Origin: an uncultured Clostridia bacterium
Lineage (GTDB): Bacteria > Bacillota > Clostridia > Oscillospirales > Acutalibacteraceae
DNA length: 64,000 bases
Assembly (NCBI GenBank): GCA_946484175.1
Contig: CAMLSX010000007.1
Coordinates: 1-64,000 of the forward strand
Direction: 5' to 3'
The notes under the pieces were generated by a model that did no database searches, was not told the DNA's origin, and saw nothing but the letters and a program-made list of their open reading frames with translations. Position 1 is the stretch's first letter, and every line of letters starts with the position of its first letter. Made by a program: the position numbers and the translations under genes. Positions 22,821-32,900 of the stretch are shown piece by piece.

Positions 22821-24134
22821 TTATCGAAAATCCTCGCTGGTAATCGGGTCGCCACATTCCGGACAGAACTTCATCCCGGCAGCATTGTCGGTTTCAAACC
22901 CGCATTTGTTGCAGTGGAATTTTCCAGCTGCCGGACGGGGCTTGCCGCAATTCATGCAGAATTTTCCGGCATTTTTGGTGCCGCATTCCGGGCATACCCA
23001 TTCCCCAGCAGTTTCCGGTTTTTTATTGCCGCACTGGGCACAGAATTTAGCCATATCAGGATTCTTTGCGCCGCAGGAACATGTCCAGCCGCCTGCCTGT
23101 GATGCAGCCTGCTGCTGAGCGGCTGCCTGCTGTGCCTGGATTTGCTGCTGGTTTGTCTGTGAGAAGGCTCCCGCCATACCGGCACCGGTATTCATTCCCA
23201 TACCGATTCCCATAAATCCAGCTGCTGCACCGTTTGCGTTCGAACCGGCCGCCTCAATTCCGCGAGCCATGGCTCCCTGTACATATCCTTCCCGTACAGC
23301 GGCGTCGCTGAGCATGGCGCCCTGGTTTCGCATGTTGATAAGCTTTTTGGACTCTTCGTCATACGAAATACTGGCCAGACCCACCGACTGGATTTCCATG
23401 CCGCGGTCTTTTTTCCAGTCTGCATCCAGAATATCAGCCATGTACCGGCTGAGTTCACGGCTCTTTGAAGCCACAAAAGAAATACGGATACCGTCAGCCG
23501 ACATCTGATTAATGGCGGACTGGAGAGCATCGAGGAATTCAGAGAGATACTGCTCGTTGATGTCTTTGATATCAACGATCTCTTTGTTGCGCGGAACAGC
23601 CTCATAATAGAAGCGCAGAGGGTCGGTAATGCGAATAGAATAGGTGCCGTGCGCCCGCAGAAACAGTTCGGCATTATACATATTATCAAAGTAGTTAATG
23701 GGATTGCGAGTACCGAATTTGATCCCTTTGATTTCCTGCAAATTGATATAGTACACCTTTTGTGCAGTCGGAGTTGCGCCGCCAAACTTGACACGCTCAA
23801 AGAAATCCTGTACGGAATCTCCCAGCGAACCATTAAAGAGAGACGGTGCAGAGGAATTGCTGACTTTATAATAACCCTCTTCGGCAGTGTAGTCCACGAT
23901 TTTACCGCCGTCAATGAGCATCATAAACTGGTTGGGATACACGTGGATCACCGAACCATCGGAAATAACATTTTGACTTCCCTTACGGTTACCGTTGCGC
24001 TTATCATCACGGCGCACTGAAACACCGCAGGTCATCACGGTATTATCGCTCATTTCAAAGGGCTCTATGGTTTCCAGCCACTGGTCAGCCAAGGTGCCGC
24101 CCAGCGCATTAAAAGCAGTTTTGATAATTCCCAT
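22821..24134 (-). CDS. SPFH-domain protein with multiple C-terminal zinc ribbons (YdjI-like)
   Basis: SPFH-type core (VIHVYPNQFMMLIDGGKIVDYTAEEGYYKV...), then WTCSCGAKNPDMAKFCAQCG, WVCPECGTKNAGKFCMNCG, FHCNKCGFETDNAAGMKFCPECG. Confidence 0.82.
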   Translation of the reverse strand: MGIIKTAFNALGGTLADQWLETIEPFEMSDNTVMTCGVSVRRDDKRNGNRKGSQNVISDGSVIHVYPNQFMMLIDGGKIVDYTAEEGYYKVSNSSAPSLFNGSLGDSVQDFFERVKFGGATPTAQKVYYINLQEIKGIKFGTRNPINYFDNMYNAELFLRAHGTYSIRITDPLRFYYEAVPRNKEIVDIKDINEQYLSEFLDALQSAINQMSADGIRISFVASKSRELSRYMADILDADWKKDRGMEIQSVGLASISYDEESKKLINMRNQGAMLSDAAVREGYVQGAMARGIEAAGSNANGAAAGFMGIGMGMNTGAGMAGAFSQTNQQQIQAQQAAAQQQAASQAGGWTCSCGAKNPDMAKFCAQCGNKKPETAGEWVCPECGTKNAGKFCMNCGKPRPAAGKFHCNKCGFETDNAAGMKFCPECGDPITSEDFR

Positions 24135-24171
24135 CGAAAAAACCTCCCATCAATGTTGATTACTTTTCAAA

Positions 24172-24759
24172 TCAGAGCCCCAGTTCCTCGCGAATTACCG
24201 CAGCCACCTGCTCGGCACATTTACGGCTGCCCTCTTCGGTCAGATGCAGGCGGTCAGGGCATTTATACAGGGTGGGATGCTGTTTGCACAGTGCATACAG
24301 GTCGTTAATCCGAACACCCTCTCCTTCCAATAGGCTGCAGGCTGCTGCATTGTAACGGCAAGCGGTATTGTCGTCATAGGCAAACTGGCGTCCTTCAGGA
24401 GAATCCATCTCCCCTTCCGGCAGCATGGGCAAAGTGGTGGCAAAAACCACCTTTGCGCTGTCTTTACGCACCAATTCGAGAATTCTTTTCAAAAAATGCA
24501 GGTATTCATCCAGCGGGTGAATGGCCTCTGTCATGGGCGCCTCGATATTCATATCCCAGTAACCGTTATTCCAGTGCACCAGATCAAAGGGGCCGTACTG
24601 ACGAATTAACTGGTTTGCCTGCCACAATGTATAGGCAGCAAAACGCCCGTTATCTTCATCGTCATAATAAACTTCGCAGTCTTCCTGCAAAAGTTCCTTT
24701 ACATATTCATCATACCCCATTCGAATGGAATCACCCAACAAAAGGACTTTCTTTTTCAT
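24172..24759 (-). CDS. SGNH/GDSL-family hydrolase
   Basis: VLLLGDSIRMGYDEYV, FDLVHWNNGYWD, CPDRLHLTEEGSRKCAE. Confidence 0.85.
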   Translation of the reverse strand: MKKKVLLLGDSIRMGYDEYVKELLQEDCEVYYDDEDNGRFAAYTLWQANQLIRQYGPFDLVHWNNGYWDMNIEAPMTEAIHPLDEYLHFLKRILELVRKDSAKVVFATTLPMLPEGEMDSPEGRQFAYDDNTACRYNAAACSLLEGEGVRINDLYALCKQHPTLYKCPDRLHLTEEGSRKCAEQVAAVIREELGL

Positions 24760-24947
24760 AGTAATTTTTCTTTCCTTTCCAACAGACTCCTCGAAGAAGC
24801 GAATTCCTCGAGAGAATTATCATGCCTATTATATCAAATTTCTTTCCCAGAAACAGTATCCAAATTGTAAAATAATGCAAAATTTGCTTTTTCAGCTCTT
24901 AGATGGAGGACCAAAAAAAGATTTTTTCCTTAATTTCCAAAAAACAC

Positions 24948-24976
24948 TTGCTTTTTTTTCGCAAATCTGATAGAAT
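24948..24976 (+). promoter_or_regulatory. Sigma-A promoter of rpmB
   Basis: TTGCTT-N17-TAGAAT. Confidence 0.7.
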
Positions 24977-25022
24977 ACCACTGTTGCATTTTTAGATCGT
25001 TCCACATGAAGGAGGTGCAGAC

Positions 25023-25211
25023 ATGGCAAAGTGTGAGATTTGCGGCAAGGACGTCGCTTTCGGCATTAAGGTTTCCCACTCCCATCGTCGTTCTAACAGA
25101 ACCTGGAAACCCAATATCCGCCGCGTAAAAGCAGTTGTGAATGGTACTCCCAAGCGTATTTACGCCTGCACCCGCTGCTTGCGTTCCGGTAAGGTCACCC
25201 GCGCAGTCTGA
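25023..25211 (+). CDS. rpmB: 50S ribosomal protein L28
   Basis: MAKCEICGKDVAFGIKVSHSHRRSNRTWKPNIRRVKA; GGAGG RBS. Confidence 0.97.
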   Translation: MAKCEICGKDVAFGIKVSHSHRRSNRTWKPNIRRVKAVVNGTPKRIYACTRCLRSGKVTRAV

Positions 25212-25230
25212 TTGGAGCATGTATTCACTG

Positions 25231-25257
25231 AGGAGCCCCGTTGGGGGCTCCTTTTTT
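25231..25257 (+). terminator. Rho-independent terminator of rpmB
   Basis: GGAGCCCC-GTTG-GGGGCTCC followed by TTTTTT. Confidence 0.92.
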
Positions 25258-25302
25258 CTTTTTCAAAACAAATATTTTATGAAAATCTGCGCAAAGCGAA
25301 AT

Positions 25303-25327
25303 GGGGAAAACCATTTAGGTTTTCCCC
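25303..25327 (-). terminator. Hairpin downstream of thiN, possible terminator
   Basis: GGGGAAAACC-ATTTA-GGTTTTCCCC; weak T-tract on the minus strand. Confidence 0.5.
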
Positions 25328-25349
25328 TCGATTCACATTACCATTCAAC

Positions 25350-25991
25350 TTATGTTTCAATAAGAATAACCAGCGCGCGTCCCTGATGCAGAAAAATCTC
25401 TGCACGGTCTTCTATAATACAATTGCTCACGCCCATAGCATCGTTCAGCTGCAATGTCTGATTTACCAACGGATATTGCAGCCCTTTATATGTTACCGTA
25501 CAGCTGTTTGCTCCAAACGGGAAAACCGACAGCGTAGAACCTTTCAAATCGGTAAATACCAGCCGACCGATATTGATAACAAATACACTTGTTTTTCCGT
25601 TTGCCATTACCGCACGGCCACCACGGTCTGCAATAAACGACAGCACACAAAGGCTGGCAATCGAGTGGTCAAACCGCTCGCCGCCCAATACACCCAACAA
25701 AATAAAACTGCTGTACCCGCGCCGAAAAGCTTCTTTTACTGCATACAACAGGTCGGTCTCATCCTTTTCCACAGGAAGGCGGATCACCTCTACCCCTTCG
25801 GGCGGTTCCCCCTGAGCAGAGTCAAAATCACCCACCACCAAATCCGGCTGAATATTCAGCTTCCGGGCGGTATCAATTCCGCCGTCGGCGCAGATAACAA
25901 AACAATCTTCCGCACTGAAACCGGCAGGGATGCAGTCCCCTTCCAGCGGTGCAGAACCGAGAATCATACAGACTTTTCTTTCAGTTGCCAT
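25350..25991 (-). CDS. thiN: Thiamine pyrophosphokinase
   Basis: CADGGIDTARKLNIQPDLVVGDFDSAQG, EKDETDLLYAV, LGVLGGERFDHSIA. Confidence 0.92.
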   Translation of the reverse strand: MATERKVCMILGSAPLEGDCIPAGFSAEDCFVICADGGIDTARKLNIQPDLVVGDFDSAQGEPPEGVEVIRLPVEKDETDLLYAVKEAFRRGYSSFILLGVLGGERFDHSIASLCVLSFIADRGGRAVMANGKTSVFVINIGRLVFTDLKGSTLSVFPFGANSCTVTYKGLQYPLVNQTLQLNDAMGVSNCIIEDRAEIFLHQGRALVILIET

Positions 25992-26863
25992 TCCTTAATA
26001 TCCTTCACTTCCTGATACATTGTCACATAACTTTCATGGCGGGAGGGCGCGATTTTTCCTTCCCGTACTGCTTCGAGAACTGCACAGCCCTTCTCACAGG
26101 TATGCGAGCAGGAGGTAAACCGGCATGAATCCAGATATGGTTCAAACTCACGGAAACAATGCGGCAGCTCTTCTTTGCGCACCAGTTCATACCGGTCGAG
26201 TTCAATCGAAGAAAATCCTGGGGTATCCGCTACATATCCGCCTCCCGGCAAGGGATACAGTTCTACCTGTCGGGTGGTATGACGGCCGCGCCCCAGCTTT
26301 TGACTGATTTCGCCAGTTTCCAACGAAAATCGCTCATCTACGCAGTTCAGCAGGCTAGACTTCCCCACACCAGAATTCCCGGTAAAAGCGGAAATCTTTC
26401 CTTTCAGCAGGGCTCGTACTTCTTCGATGCCCTCGCCTGTTACGGTAGAGATCGCAAAGCTGGGAATTCCAGCCTTGCGATAGATTTCCAACAGCGGGGC
26501 TGCGTCTTCCAAATCTGTTTTGGAAACCACCAGCACCGGCTCAATCCCTTTATTTTCTGCTGCGGCAATCGTTTTATCAATCACCAGCGTACTGGGCGAG
26601 GGATCTTTGACCGAAACTACAATAATCAGCTGGTCAATATTGGCGACCGGCGGACGAATCAGGTCGTTTTTTCGCGGTTCAATCTCTTCAATCGCACCAG
26701 TACCGTCCTCTTCTACCGAAATCCGGACACGGTCTCCGGCATAGGGGGACATTTTCTTTTTACGGAAAATGCCCCTTGCCTTACATTCGTAAATATTTCC
26801 ATCTTCGGCTTCCACATAGTAAAAACCGCCGATTCCCTTTAATAACAAACCTTTTTGTTCCAT
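25964..26863 (-). CDS. rsgA: Ribosome small subunit-dependent GTPase A
   Basis: Circularly permuted GTPase motifs, GNSGVGKSSLLN, DTPGFSS, HTCEKGCAVLEAV; start trimmed to MEQKGLLLKGIGG. Confidence 0.93.
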   Translation of the reverse strand: MEQKGLLLKGIGGFYYVEAEDGNIYECKARGIFRKKKMSPYAGDRVRISVEEDGTGAIEEIEPRKNDLIRPPVANIDQLIIVVSVKDPSPSTLVIDKTIAAAENKGIEPVLVVSKTDLEDAAPLLEIYRKAGIPSFAISTVTGEGIEEVRALLKGKISAFTGNSGVGKSSLLNCVDERFSLETGEISQKLGRGRHTTRQVELYPLPGGGYVADTPGFSSIELDRYELVRKEELPHCFREFEPYLDSCRFTSCSHTCEKGCAVLEAVREGKIAPSRHESYVTMYQEVKDIKEWQLKEKSV

Positions 26864-26879
26864 CTGCTCTCCTGTCTTA

Positions 26880-28937
26880 TCATTCATCTGGAATTTCGCC
26901 ATCTTCCGGAGTTGAGCTGGATTCAAAAGTTTCTTCTGGAGTTGGTGTAGGTGTCGCTGTAGGAGTAAAAGGTTTACTCCATAGCTGCGTGGGAGTTCCC
27001 GAATCGAAATCCAGTTCAAAGGACACATAATCCTGTCCATTCAGCGTGACCAGCAGCGTTTTCTTTCCACTGGTGCCCTCTACTTTGATGGGATACAGCT
27101 CATTATTGGTGCGTCCAGGGTTTACAACATCCTCTTTGATAAGGCTGTTATCCAGGTAAATACGCATCTGGATATCTTCATCCACATTTACCGGCAGATT
27201 GATAATAACATCCACCGTTTTGGTAGACTGTTTGCCAGAGCTGTAGATAATATTCACACGCGAACCACTGGCCACTTTTACACCCGGCAGCGGGTCGGTT
27301 TCCAGCACGACATTTTCAGGCTTGTCGCTGTCATCCTGCGGAATGAGTTCGCCAACCGTCAAACCGGCGGCCATAATCTCAGCTTTTGCGGCTTCCAGAG
27401 ATTTATCGATCACCTGCGGCACAGCGATTCCCTCTGAAGGCCCACTGCTTACATAAATCGTTATTTCAGTTCCGGGCGTCACCGAAGTTCCCTCGGGCGG
27501 ATTGGTACCCGTTACATAGCCTTTGGCAGTTTCATCATCTGCTACGGTAACAATATTCGGCACCAGACCACGCTCGGTAATCACACTTTCAGCCTGTTCC
27601 TGCGGCAATCCTGAAACAGGCGGGATGGTAACATCTTCTCCCAGATTATTGACGGTGAGCACAATTTCTTTGCCTACATAGACCTCAATGCCTTCATTAG
27701 GGGTCTGCTTCAAAATTACGCCGTTTTCCTGATCCGGGTCATTGCCGGTATTTTCAATGCGGAATTCAAATTTGCCTTCAAATTCTTCGTTTCCAACAAT
27801 ATCATCGGGATACATCAGTCCCACAAATTTGGGCACAGTTACAGTTTCCTGCGGCTCCTCCTGTGCGGCACTGCACTGGTTAAAGGTAACCATCATTCCT
27901 AAAATCAATGCCATAATCAAAAATGCAGTTCCTATACCTGCAATAACCATACGGGTTTTACCGGAACCCTGCTTTTTGCCCAAATCTTCTTCGTATTCAT
28001 AGTTGTCGTTATAGGAAACCGGGCCGGTAGTTCCCTTCACGGTATTGATGGCGTCCACATATTTGGTGGGAGTATCATCGATAAAATATTTGTATTCGAA
28101 CCGCACACCCGGGTTGCGCCGGAACTGTTCGATATCACCCAGCATCTCAGCTGCGGACTGATAGCGCTGAGAAGGCACCTTCTGCATGGCTTTCATGGTG
28201 ATTTCCTGCAGGCCTTCGGGAATATCGGGGTTGATTTCACGCGGCAGGGTAGGATTTGCCTGTAACTGCATAATAGCCACCGAAACCGCATTATCCGCCT
28301 CGAACGGCAGCTGGCCGGTGATCATTTCATACAGCATCACGCCCACCGAATAGATGTCGGCCTTTTCGTCGGTCAAATCACCTCGGGCCTGCTCGGGAGC
28401 AATATAGTGCACAGAGCCGATGGCTTTATCAGTCATGGTGCGTGTTTCGCTGCGTGCAAAGCGGGCGATACCGAAGTCCATCACCTTGATGGTGCCATCC
28501 TGCAAAAGCATAATGTTCTGCGGCTTGATGTCGCGGTGGACAATGCCTTTTTCATGAGCATGCTGAAGCGCACGAAGAATCTGCACAGTAAAATGAATGG
28601 CTTCCTTCCAGCGGACTTCTTTTTGCTGATCCAAGTATTCCCGCAGGGTGATGCCGTCTACATACTCCATGACGATGTATTGCATCCGATCGCCAAAACT
28701 CACGTCATACACCTTGACAATATTCGGGTGAGAAAGTACCGCAATGGCTTTGGACTCATTGCGGAAACGGCGCAGAAATTCGCTGTTGCCTGCAAACTCA
28801 TCTTTCAAAATCTTGATAGCTACCATACGGTCATCAATCGTGTCATAGGCACGATATACAACCGCCATGCCGCCAACACCCAGCAGCTCATGAATTTCGT
28901 AGCGTCCATCCAATCGCTTTCCAGTATATTTATCCAT
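26880..28937 (-). CDS. prkC: PASTA-domain serine/threonine protein kinase
   Basis: YEIHELLGVGGMAVVYRAYD, HRDIKPQN, DFGIA; TM segment and three PASTA-like repeats. Confidence 0.93.
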   Translation of the reverse strand: MDKYTGKRLDGRYEIHELLGVGGMAVVYRAYDTIDDRMVAIKILKDEFAGNSEFLRRFRNESKAIAVLSHPNIVKVYDVSFGDRMQYIVMEYVDGITLREYLDQQKEVRWKEAIHFTVQILRALQHAHEKGIVHRDIKPQNIMLLQDGTIKVMDFGIARFARSETRTMTDKAIGSVHYIAPEQARGDLTDEKADIYSVGVMLYEMITGQLPFEADNAVSVAIMQLQANPTLPREINPDIPEGLQEITMKAMQKVPSQRYQSAAEMLGDIEQFRRNPGVRFEYKYFIDDTPTKYVDAINTVKGTTGPVSYNDNYEYEEDLGKKQGSGKTRMVIAGIGTAFLIMALILGMMVTFNQCSAAQEEPQETVTVPKFVGLMYPDDIVGNEEFEGKFEFRIENTGNDPDQENGVILKQTPNEGIEVYVGKEIVLTVNNLGEDVTIPPVSGLPQEQAESVITERGLVPNIVTVADDETAKGYVTGTNPPEGTSVTPGTEITIYVSSGPSEGIAVPQVIDKSLEAAKAEIMAAGLTVGELIPQDDSDKPENVVLETDPLPGVKVASGSRVNIIYSSGKQSTKTVDVIINLPVNVDEDIQMRIYLDNSLIKEDVVNPGRTNNELYPIKVEGTSGKKTLLVTLNGQDYVSFELDFDSGTPTQLWSKPFTPTATPTPTPEETFESSSTPEDGEIPDE

Positions 28938-28962
28938 GGTATTCCACTCCTATCCAGTGCTG

Positions 28963-29685
28963 TCAGTCTTCAATCAGCGTCACGGTAATATTATCGCTTC
29001 CGCCGCTGACCAGCGCCGCCTGTACCAGTGCATCTGCCAGCTCCTGACCCTGACAGCTTCTGGCATACTGATACATCTGTTCTGCATGAACATAGTTGCT
29101 TAATCCGTCTGAACATGCCAGCAGAGTTTCCCCCTGTCTGAAATCCAGCTCGGTATAATCGACGTCAATCATTTCCTGCACGCCCAGCGCACGGGTAATG
29201 ATATTTTTGTGCGGATGATGGCGTGCCTGTGTTACTGTAATATCGCCACGGTTCAGCATTTCCTGCACCATGGAATGATCCATGGTTACCTGATGAACCC
29301 CGGAATGGGTGATATGATAAGCACGGCTGTCTCCGGCATGTATGATATGGGCCTTTCCGCGGGTGACGATGGCGGCTACCAGGGTAGTACCCATTCCCGA
29401 AAGCTCGGGGGTATTCACAGAGGCATCAAAAATCTGTGTATTGGCTGTATATGCCGCAGCCGTCAGCAGATTTCGAATTGCACTGGCCTCCATTTCCGGC
29501 TGATATTCATTGGCAATCTGTGTTGTCATACAGGAAAGCGCCATTTCGCTGGCAATGTTGCCGCCGTTTGCACCGCCCATTCCATCACACACAACCATCC
29601 ATGCCCCGTCCGGAAGCAGACCGCATCCGCAGGCATCCTGATTTGAGCTTCGAAGCCCGATATCTGTTTTACTGACGGCTTTCAT
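28963..29685 (-). CDS. prpC: Stp1/PrpC-family PP2C protein phosphatase
   Basis: TDIGLRSSNQDACG, VVCDGMGGANGGNIASEMA, HAGDSRAY, LACSDGLSNYV, GGSDNITV. Confidence 0.94.
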   Translation of the reverse strand: MKAVSKTDIGLRSSNQDACGCGLLPDGAWMVVCDGMGGANGGNIASEMALSCMTTQIANEYQPEMEASAIRNLLTAAAYTANTQIFDASVNTPELSGMGTTLVAAIVTRGKAHIIHAGDSRAYHITHSGVHQVTMDHSMVQEMLNRGDITVTQARHHPHKNIITRALGVQEMIDVDYTELDFRQGETLLACSDGLSNYVHAEQMYQYARSCQGQELADALVQAALVSGGSDNITVTLIED

Positions 29686-30721
29686 TCAATACCGCCTCCT
29701 CTTCATGTTTCCCCCGCAGTTGTCCGCAGGAGGCCTCAATATCTGAACCGAGCGTGCGCCGCACGGTTACGGGAATTCCCTTATCCGAAAGGATCTTGCT
29801 GAACTTTTGCAGCCGATCCTGAGAGCTTTTGCGATAATTTGCACCCGTAACATCATTCACTGGAATGAGGTTGACATGGCACAACATGCCTTTCAGCCGC
29901 CGGGCCAGTTCCTGTGCACAAGCATCGGTATCGTTTACCCCTTGAATCATGGCATATTCAAACGAGATGCGCCGGTGCGTGGTTTCGGCATAATAGCGGC
30001 AGGCCTTCAGCAGCGCTTCCACATTCCATTTTCGGTTCACCGGCATCGTGCGGGAACGGATCTGATCATTCGGCGCATGCAGCGAAACCGACAGTGTGAC
30101 CTGTAATTTTTTGTCTGCCAGGTCGTAAATCTTATCCACCAGCCCACAGGTAGAGAGCGAGATATGCCGTGCACCAATATTCATGCCCTCATCAGAGGAC
30201 ACCAATTCGAGAAACCGCAGGACATTTTCGTAATTATCCAACGGCTCACCCATCCCCATCAGCACAATATTAGATACCCGGTTGCCGGAATCCTTCTGTG
30301 CAGCCTGAATCTGCGCCAGCATCTCAGAAGGTGCCAGGTCACGGAACCAGCCGCCCTGGCCGGTAGCGCAGAAAGTGCAGCCCATTTTACAGCCCGCCTG
30401 TGTGGAAATACATATCGAATAGCCGTGATGGTACTCCATCAAAACCGATTCCACATATTGGCCATCATGGAGCCGGAACAGGTATTTAATGGTATTATCA
30501 TACCTTGAAACCCGTTTTTTTTCAATAATTGCTACAGATATGTAATATTTTTCACTGAGCTTTTGCCGCAGATCCCTCGAAAGGTCGGACATTTCATCAA
30601 ACGATTCCACGCCCCGGTGCAGCCAACGGTACACCTGCAGACCACGAAATGCCGGAAGGCCCTCTGCCTGAAATGCTTTTTTGATTTCTGCCAGTGTCAT
30701 GGATTTGATATCGGTTTTCAA
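29669..30721 (-). CDS. rlmN: 23S rRNA (adenine2503-C2)-methyltransferase
   Basis: ISTQAGCKMGCTFCATG, VLMGMGEPLDNYENV. Confidence 0.96.
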   Translation of the reverse strand: MKTDIKSMTLAEIKKAFQAEGLPAFRGLQVYRWLHRGVESFDEMSDLSRDLRQKLSEKYYISVAIIEKKRVSRYDNTIKYLFRLHDGQYVESVLMEYHHGYSICISTQAGCKMGCTFCATGQGGWFRDLAPSEMLAQIQAAQKDSGNRVSNIVLMGMGEPLDNYENVLRFLELVSSDEGMNIGARHISLSTCGLVDKIYDLADKKLQVTLSVSLHAPNDQIRSRTMPVNRKWNVEALLKACRYYAETTHRRISFEYAMIQGVNDTDACAQELARRLKGMLCHVNLIPVNDVTGANYRKSSQDRLQKFSKILSDKGIPVTVRRTLGSDIEASCGQLRGKHEEEAVLNESRQ

Positions 30722-30733
30722 GATTTTCTCTCC

Positions 30734-32071
30734 TCAGCTTTCCTGCTTCTTCTCAAACACCGCCACAAAAAATCCGTCCGTCCCACAGGAAAAAGGCGTC
30801 ATGGTGAACTGGTGTTCCGGTTCCTGCACAGCACGGCTCATTCCCGCCGGAATATGGACGGGAACCGCTGTGAATTCCGGGTGTTCTTTCAAAAATACTC
30901 CTGCTGTCAGCCCGTTTTCATCGGGATTCAATGTACAGGTAGAATAAACCAGCCGTCCGCCGGGCTTGACCAGCTTTGCGGCTTCATGCAAAATTCTTTT
31001 CTGCAAACCGGGCAGCTCGCGCAAACTTTCCAACTTTTTATAGCGAATTTCCGGCTTGCGGCGAAGGATGCCCAGCCCGGAACAGGGTGCATCACAAAAT
31101 ACAACGTCTGCCGGTTCCGGAGAAAACGCGGGGGTTTCGGCGTTGCGCACAGCAGCCTGCACACAGGTGAGCCCCAGACGCTCCGCGCCGGAACGGATGA
31201 GCCCTACTTTTCCTTTATAAAGGTCATAGGCGAAAAGCTCGCCCTGATTTTCCATCCATTCTCCGGCGGTAAATGTTTTTCCGCCGGGCGCAGCACACAC
31301 ATCGACTACTCGCATTCCAGGCCGAACCTCCCCCTGCATCACGCACACCTGTGAAGAGAGATCCTGTACATGGAACCATCCCTGCCGGTACAGCGGGTGT
31401 TCTGCTACAGAGCCGGTATGTTTCAACCGCACTGCGCCGGGAACGGATTCTACCGGTGTGGCTTTCATACCGGTTTCGGCGGCTTTTTTCACAAACTCCT
31501 CTACACTGCCCCGCAGAGGATTGACCCGCGCATACAAAAACGGCGGAACTGCAAGTGACTCCAGCATCTTCCGGCAGAAGTCCTCCCCATAAGAGTTTCG
31601 CCAGAAAGTAATCCAGTGTACAGGGCATCCGTATCGGACAGAAAGGGATTCGTCGCCGGTTTCGGGCCAGCGAAGGGCTTCCCGTTGGCGGAGAAGGTTG
31701 CGCAGCACGCCGTTGACAAACCCGGCAGCGCTGCTCTTTCCCATTTGACGGCAGGCTTTAACTGCCTCATTCACGGCAGCAGAATCGGGGATTTTGTCCA
31801 TATACAAAAGCTGACACACGGCCAACCGCAGCAACTCCCGCACGGGGGCATCCAGCTTTTCCACCGGCTTTTTACAGAACTGATTCAGCGCCCAGTCGAT
31901 GGCGATACGCTTTTCGAGCACGCCATAAAACAACGCGGAAGCCAACGCAGCTTCCCGCGGGGGCAGTTCCATCTGCCGAATGATTTTATCAATGACGATA
32001 TTGGAATAGCCTTCGCTTTCCTCCACCTGCAAAAGTGCCTGCAAAGCGGCGGTGCGTGCATCATGTTTCAT
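30734..32071 (-). CDS. rsmB: 16S rRNA (cytosine967-C5)-methyltransferase
   Basis: NusB-like N-terminus, VVDVCAAPGGKTF, CDAPCSGLGILRRKPEIRY, STCTLNPDEN. Confidence 0.94.
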   Translation of the reverse strand: MKHDARTAALQALLQVEESEGYSNIVIDKIIRQMELPPREAALASALFYGVLEKRIAIDWALNQFCKKPVEKLDAPVRELLRLAVCQLLYMDKIPDSAAVNEAVKACRQMGKSSAAGFVNGVLRNLLRQREALRWPETGDESLSVRYGCPVHWITFWRNSYGEDFCRKMLESLAVPPFLYARVNPLRGSVEEFVKKAAETGMKATPVESVPGAVRLKHTGSVAEHPLYRQGWFHVQDLSSQVCVMQGEVRPGMRVVDVCAAPGGKTFTAGEWMENQGELFAYDLYKGKVGLIRSGAERLGLTCVQAAVRNAETPAFSPEPADVVFCDAPCSGLGILRRKPEIRYKKLESLRELPGLQKRILHEAAKLVKPGGRLVYSTCTLNPDENGLTAGVFLKEHPEFTAVPVHIPAGMSRAVQEPEHQFTMTPFSCGTDGFFVAVFEKKQES

Positions 32072-32775
32072 CAGGAACGATCCCTCCTGTTTCCTGCAAT
32101 GGTGAGATAGTACAGCACAGAAAGCAATGCCGTAAAGGTAGCAGCCAGATACGTAAGAGCGGCGGCACGCAGCACTTTTTTGGCACCCTTCAGTTCTTCT
32201 TCATCCAGCAAATTTCCCTGTTCCAACGCACGGATAGCACGGGCACTGGCGTTAAACTCTACGGGCAAAGTCACAACCTGAAACAGTACGACCAGGCAAT
32301 ACAGGGCGATTCCCAGATAAATGACAAAATCATACTGCACCGGCAGCAAAAATCCGATAAGAATCAAAGGCGTGGCCAGATTGGCGCCGATATTGGTTAC
32401 CGGTACCAGCGCACTTCTCAGACGGATCGGCCAATAGCCAGTATGGTGCTGGACAGCATGGCCGGCTTCGTGAGCAGCTACACCCACGGCAGCGATAGTT
32501 GCCTGATTGTAAACACCATCAGACAGGGCAATCACATTGGTACGGGGGTCAAAGTGGTCGGTGAGATTTCCCCGAATATGCTCAAAGCGGATACCGGGCA
32601 CCTGGTTGCCCCAGAGCACCTGTTCGGCAGCCATAGCCCCGGTGAGGCCTCGATGGTTCTGGATTTTGGAATATTTGGCATAGGTGGATTTTACCATCAT
32701 CTGTGCAATAAAGGACAGCAGGATGGCAGGAAGCATAAACGCCAGATACTGAAAATTAAAGTACATATACGGCAT
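32071..32775 (-). CDS. Membrane zinc metallopeptidase, YugP family
   Basis: VAAHEAGHAVQHHTGYWPIRLRSALVPVTNIGA. Confidence 0.9.
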   Translation of the reverse strand: MPYMYFNFQYLAFMLPAILLSFIAQMMVKSTYAKYSKIQNHRGLTGAMAAEQVLWGNQVPGIRFEHIRGNLTDHFDPRTNVIALSDGVYNQATIAAVGVAAHEAGHAVQHHTGYWPIRLRSALVPVTNIGANLATPLILIGFLLPVQYDFVIYLGIALYCLVVLFQVVTLPVEFNASARAIRALEQGNLLDEEELKGAKKVLRAAALTYLAATFTALLSVLYYLTIAGNRRDRS

Positions 32776-32900
32776 AATACAACTCCTTTAGTATAAATGA
32801 GGGTTCAATTCGGATGATGTTTTAGAGCTGGACGTTTTTCTGTGTGCTTCTGATTTTCTCTTTGAGAAGACAGAGGAAGGCTGTTATCAGGAACCGAAAA

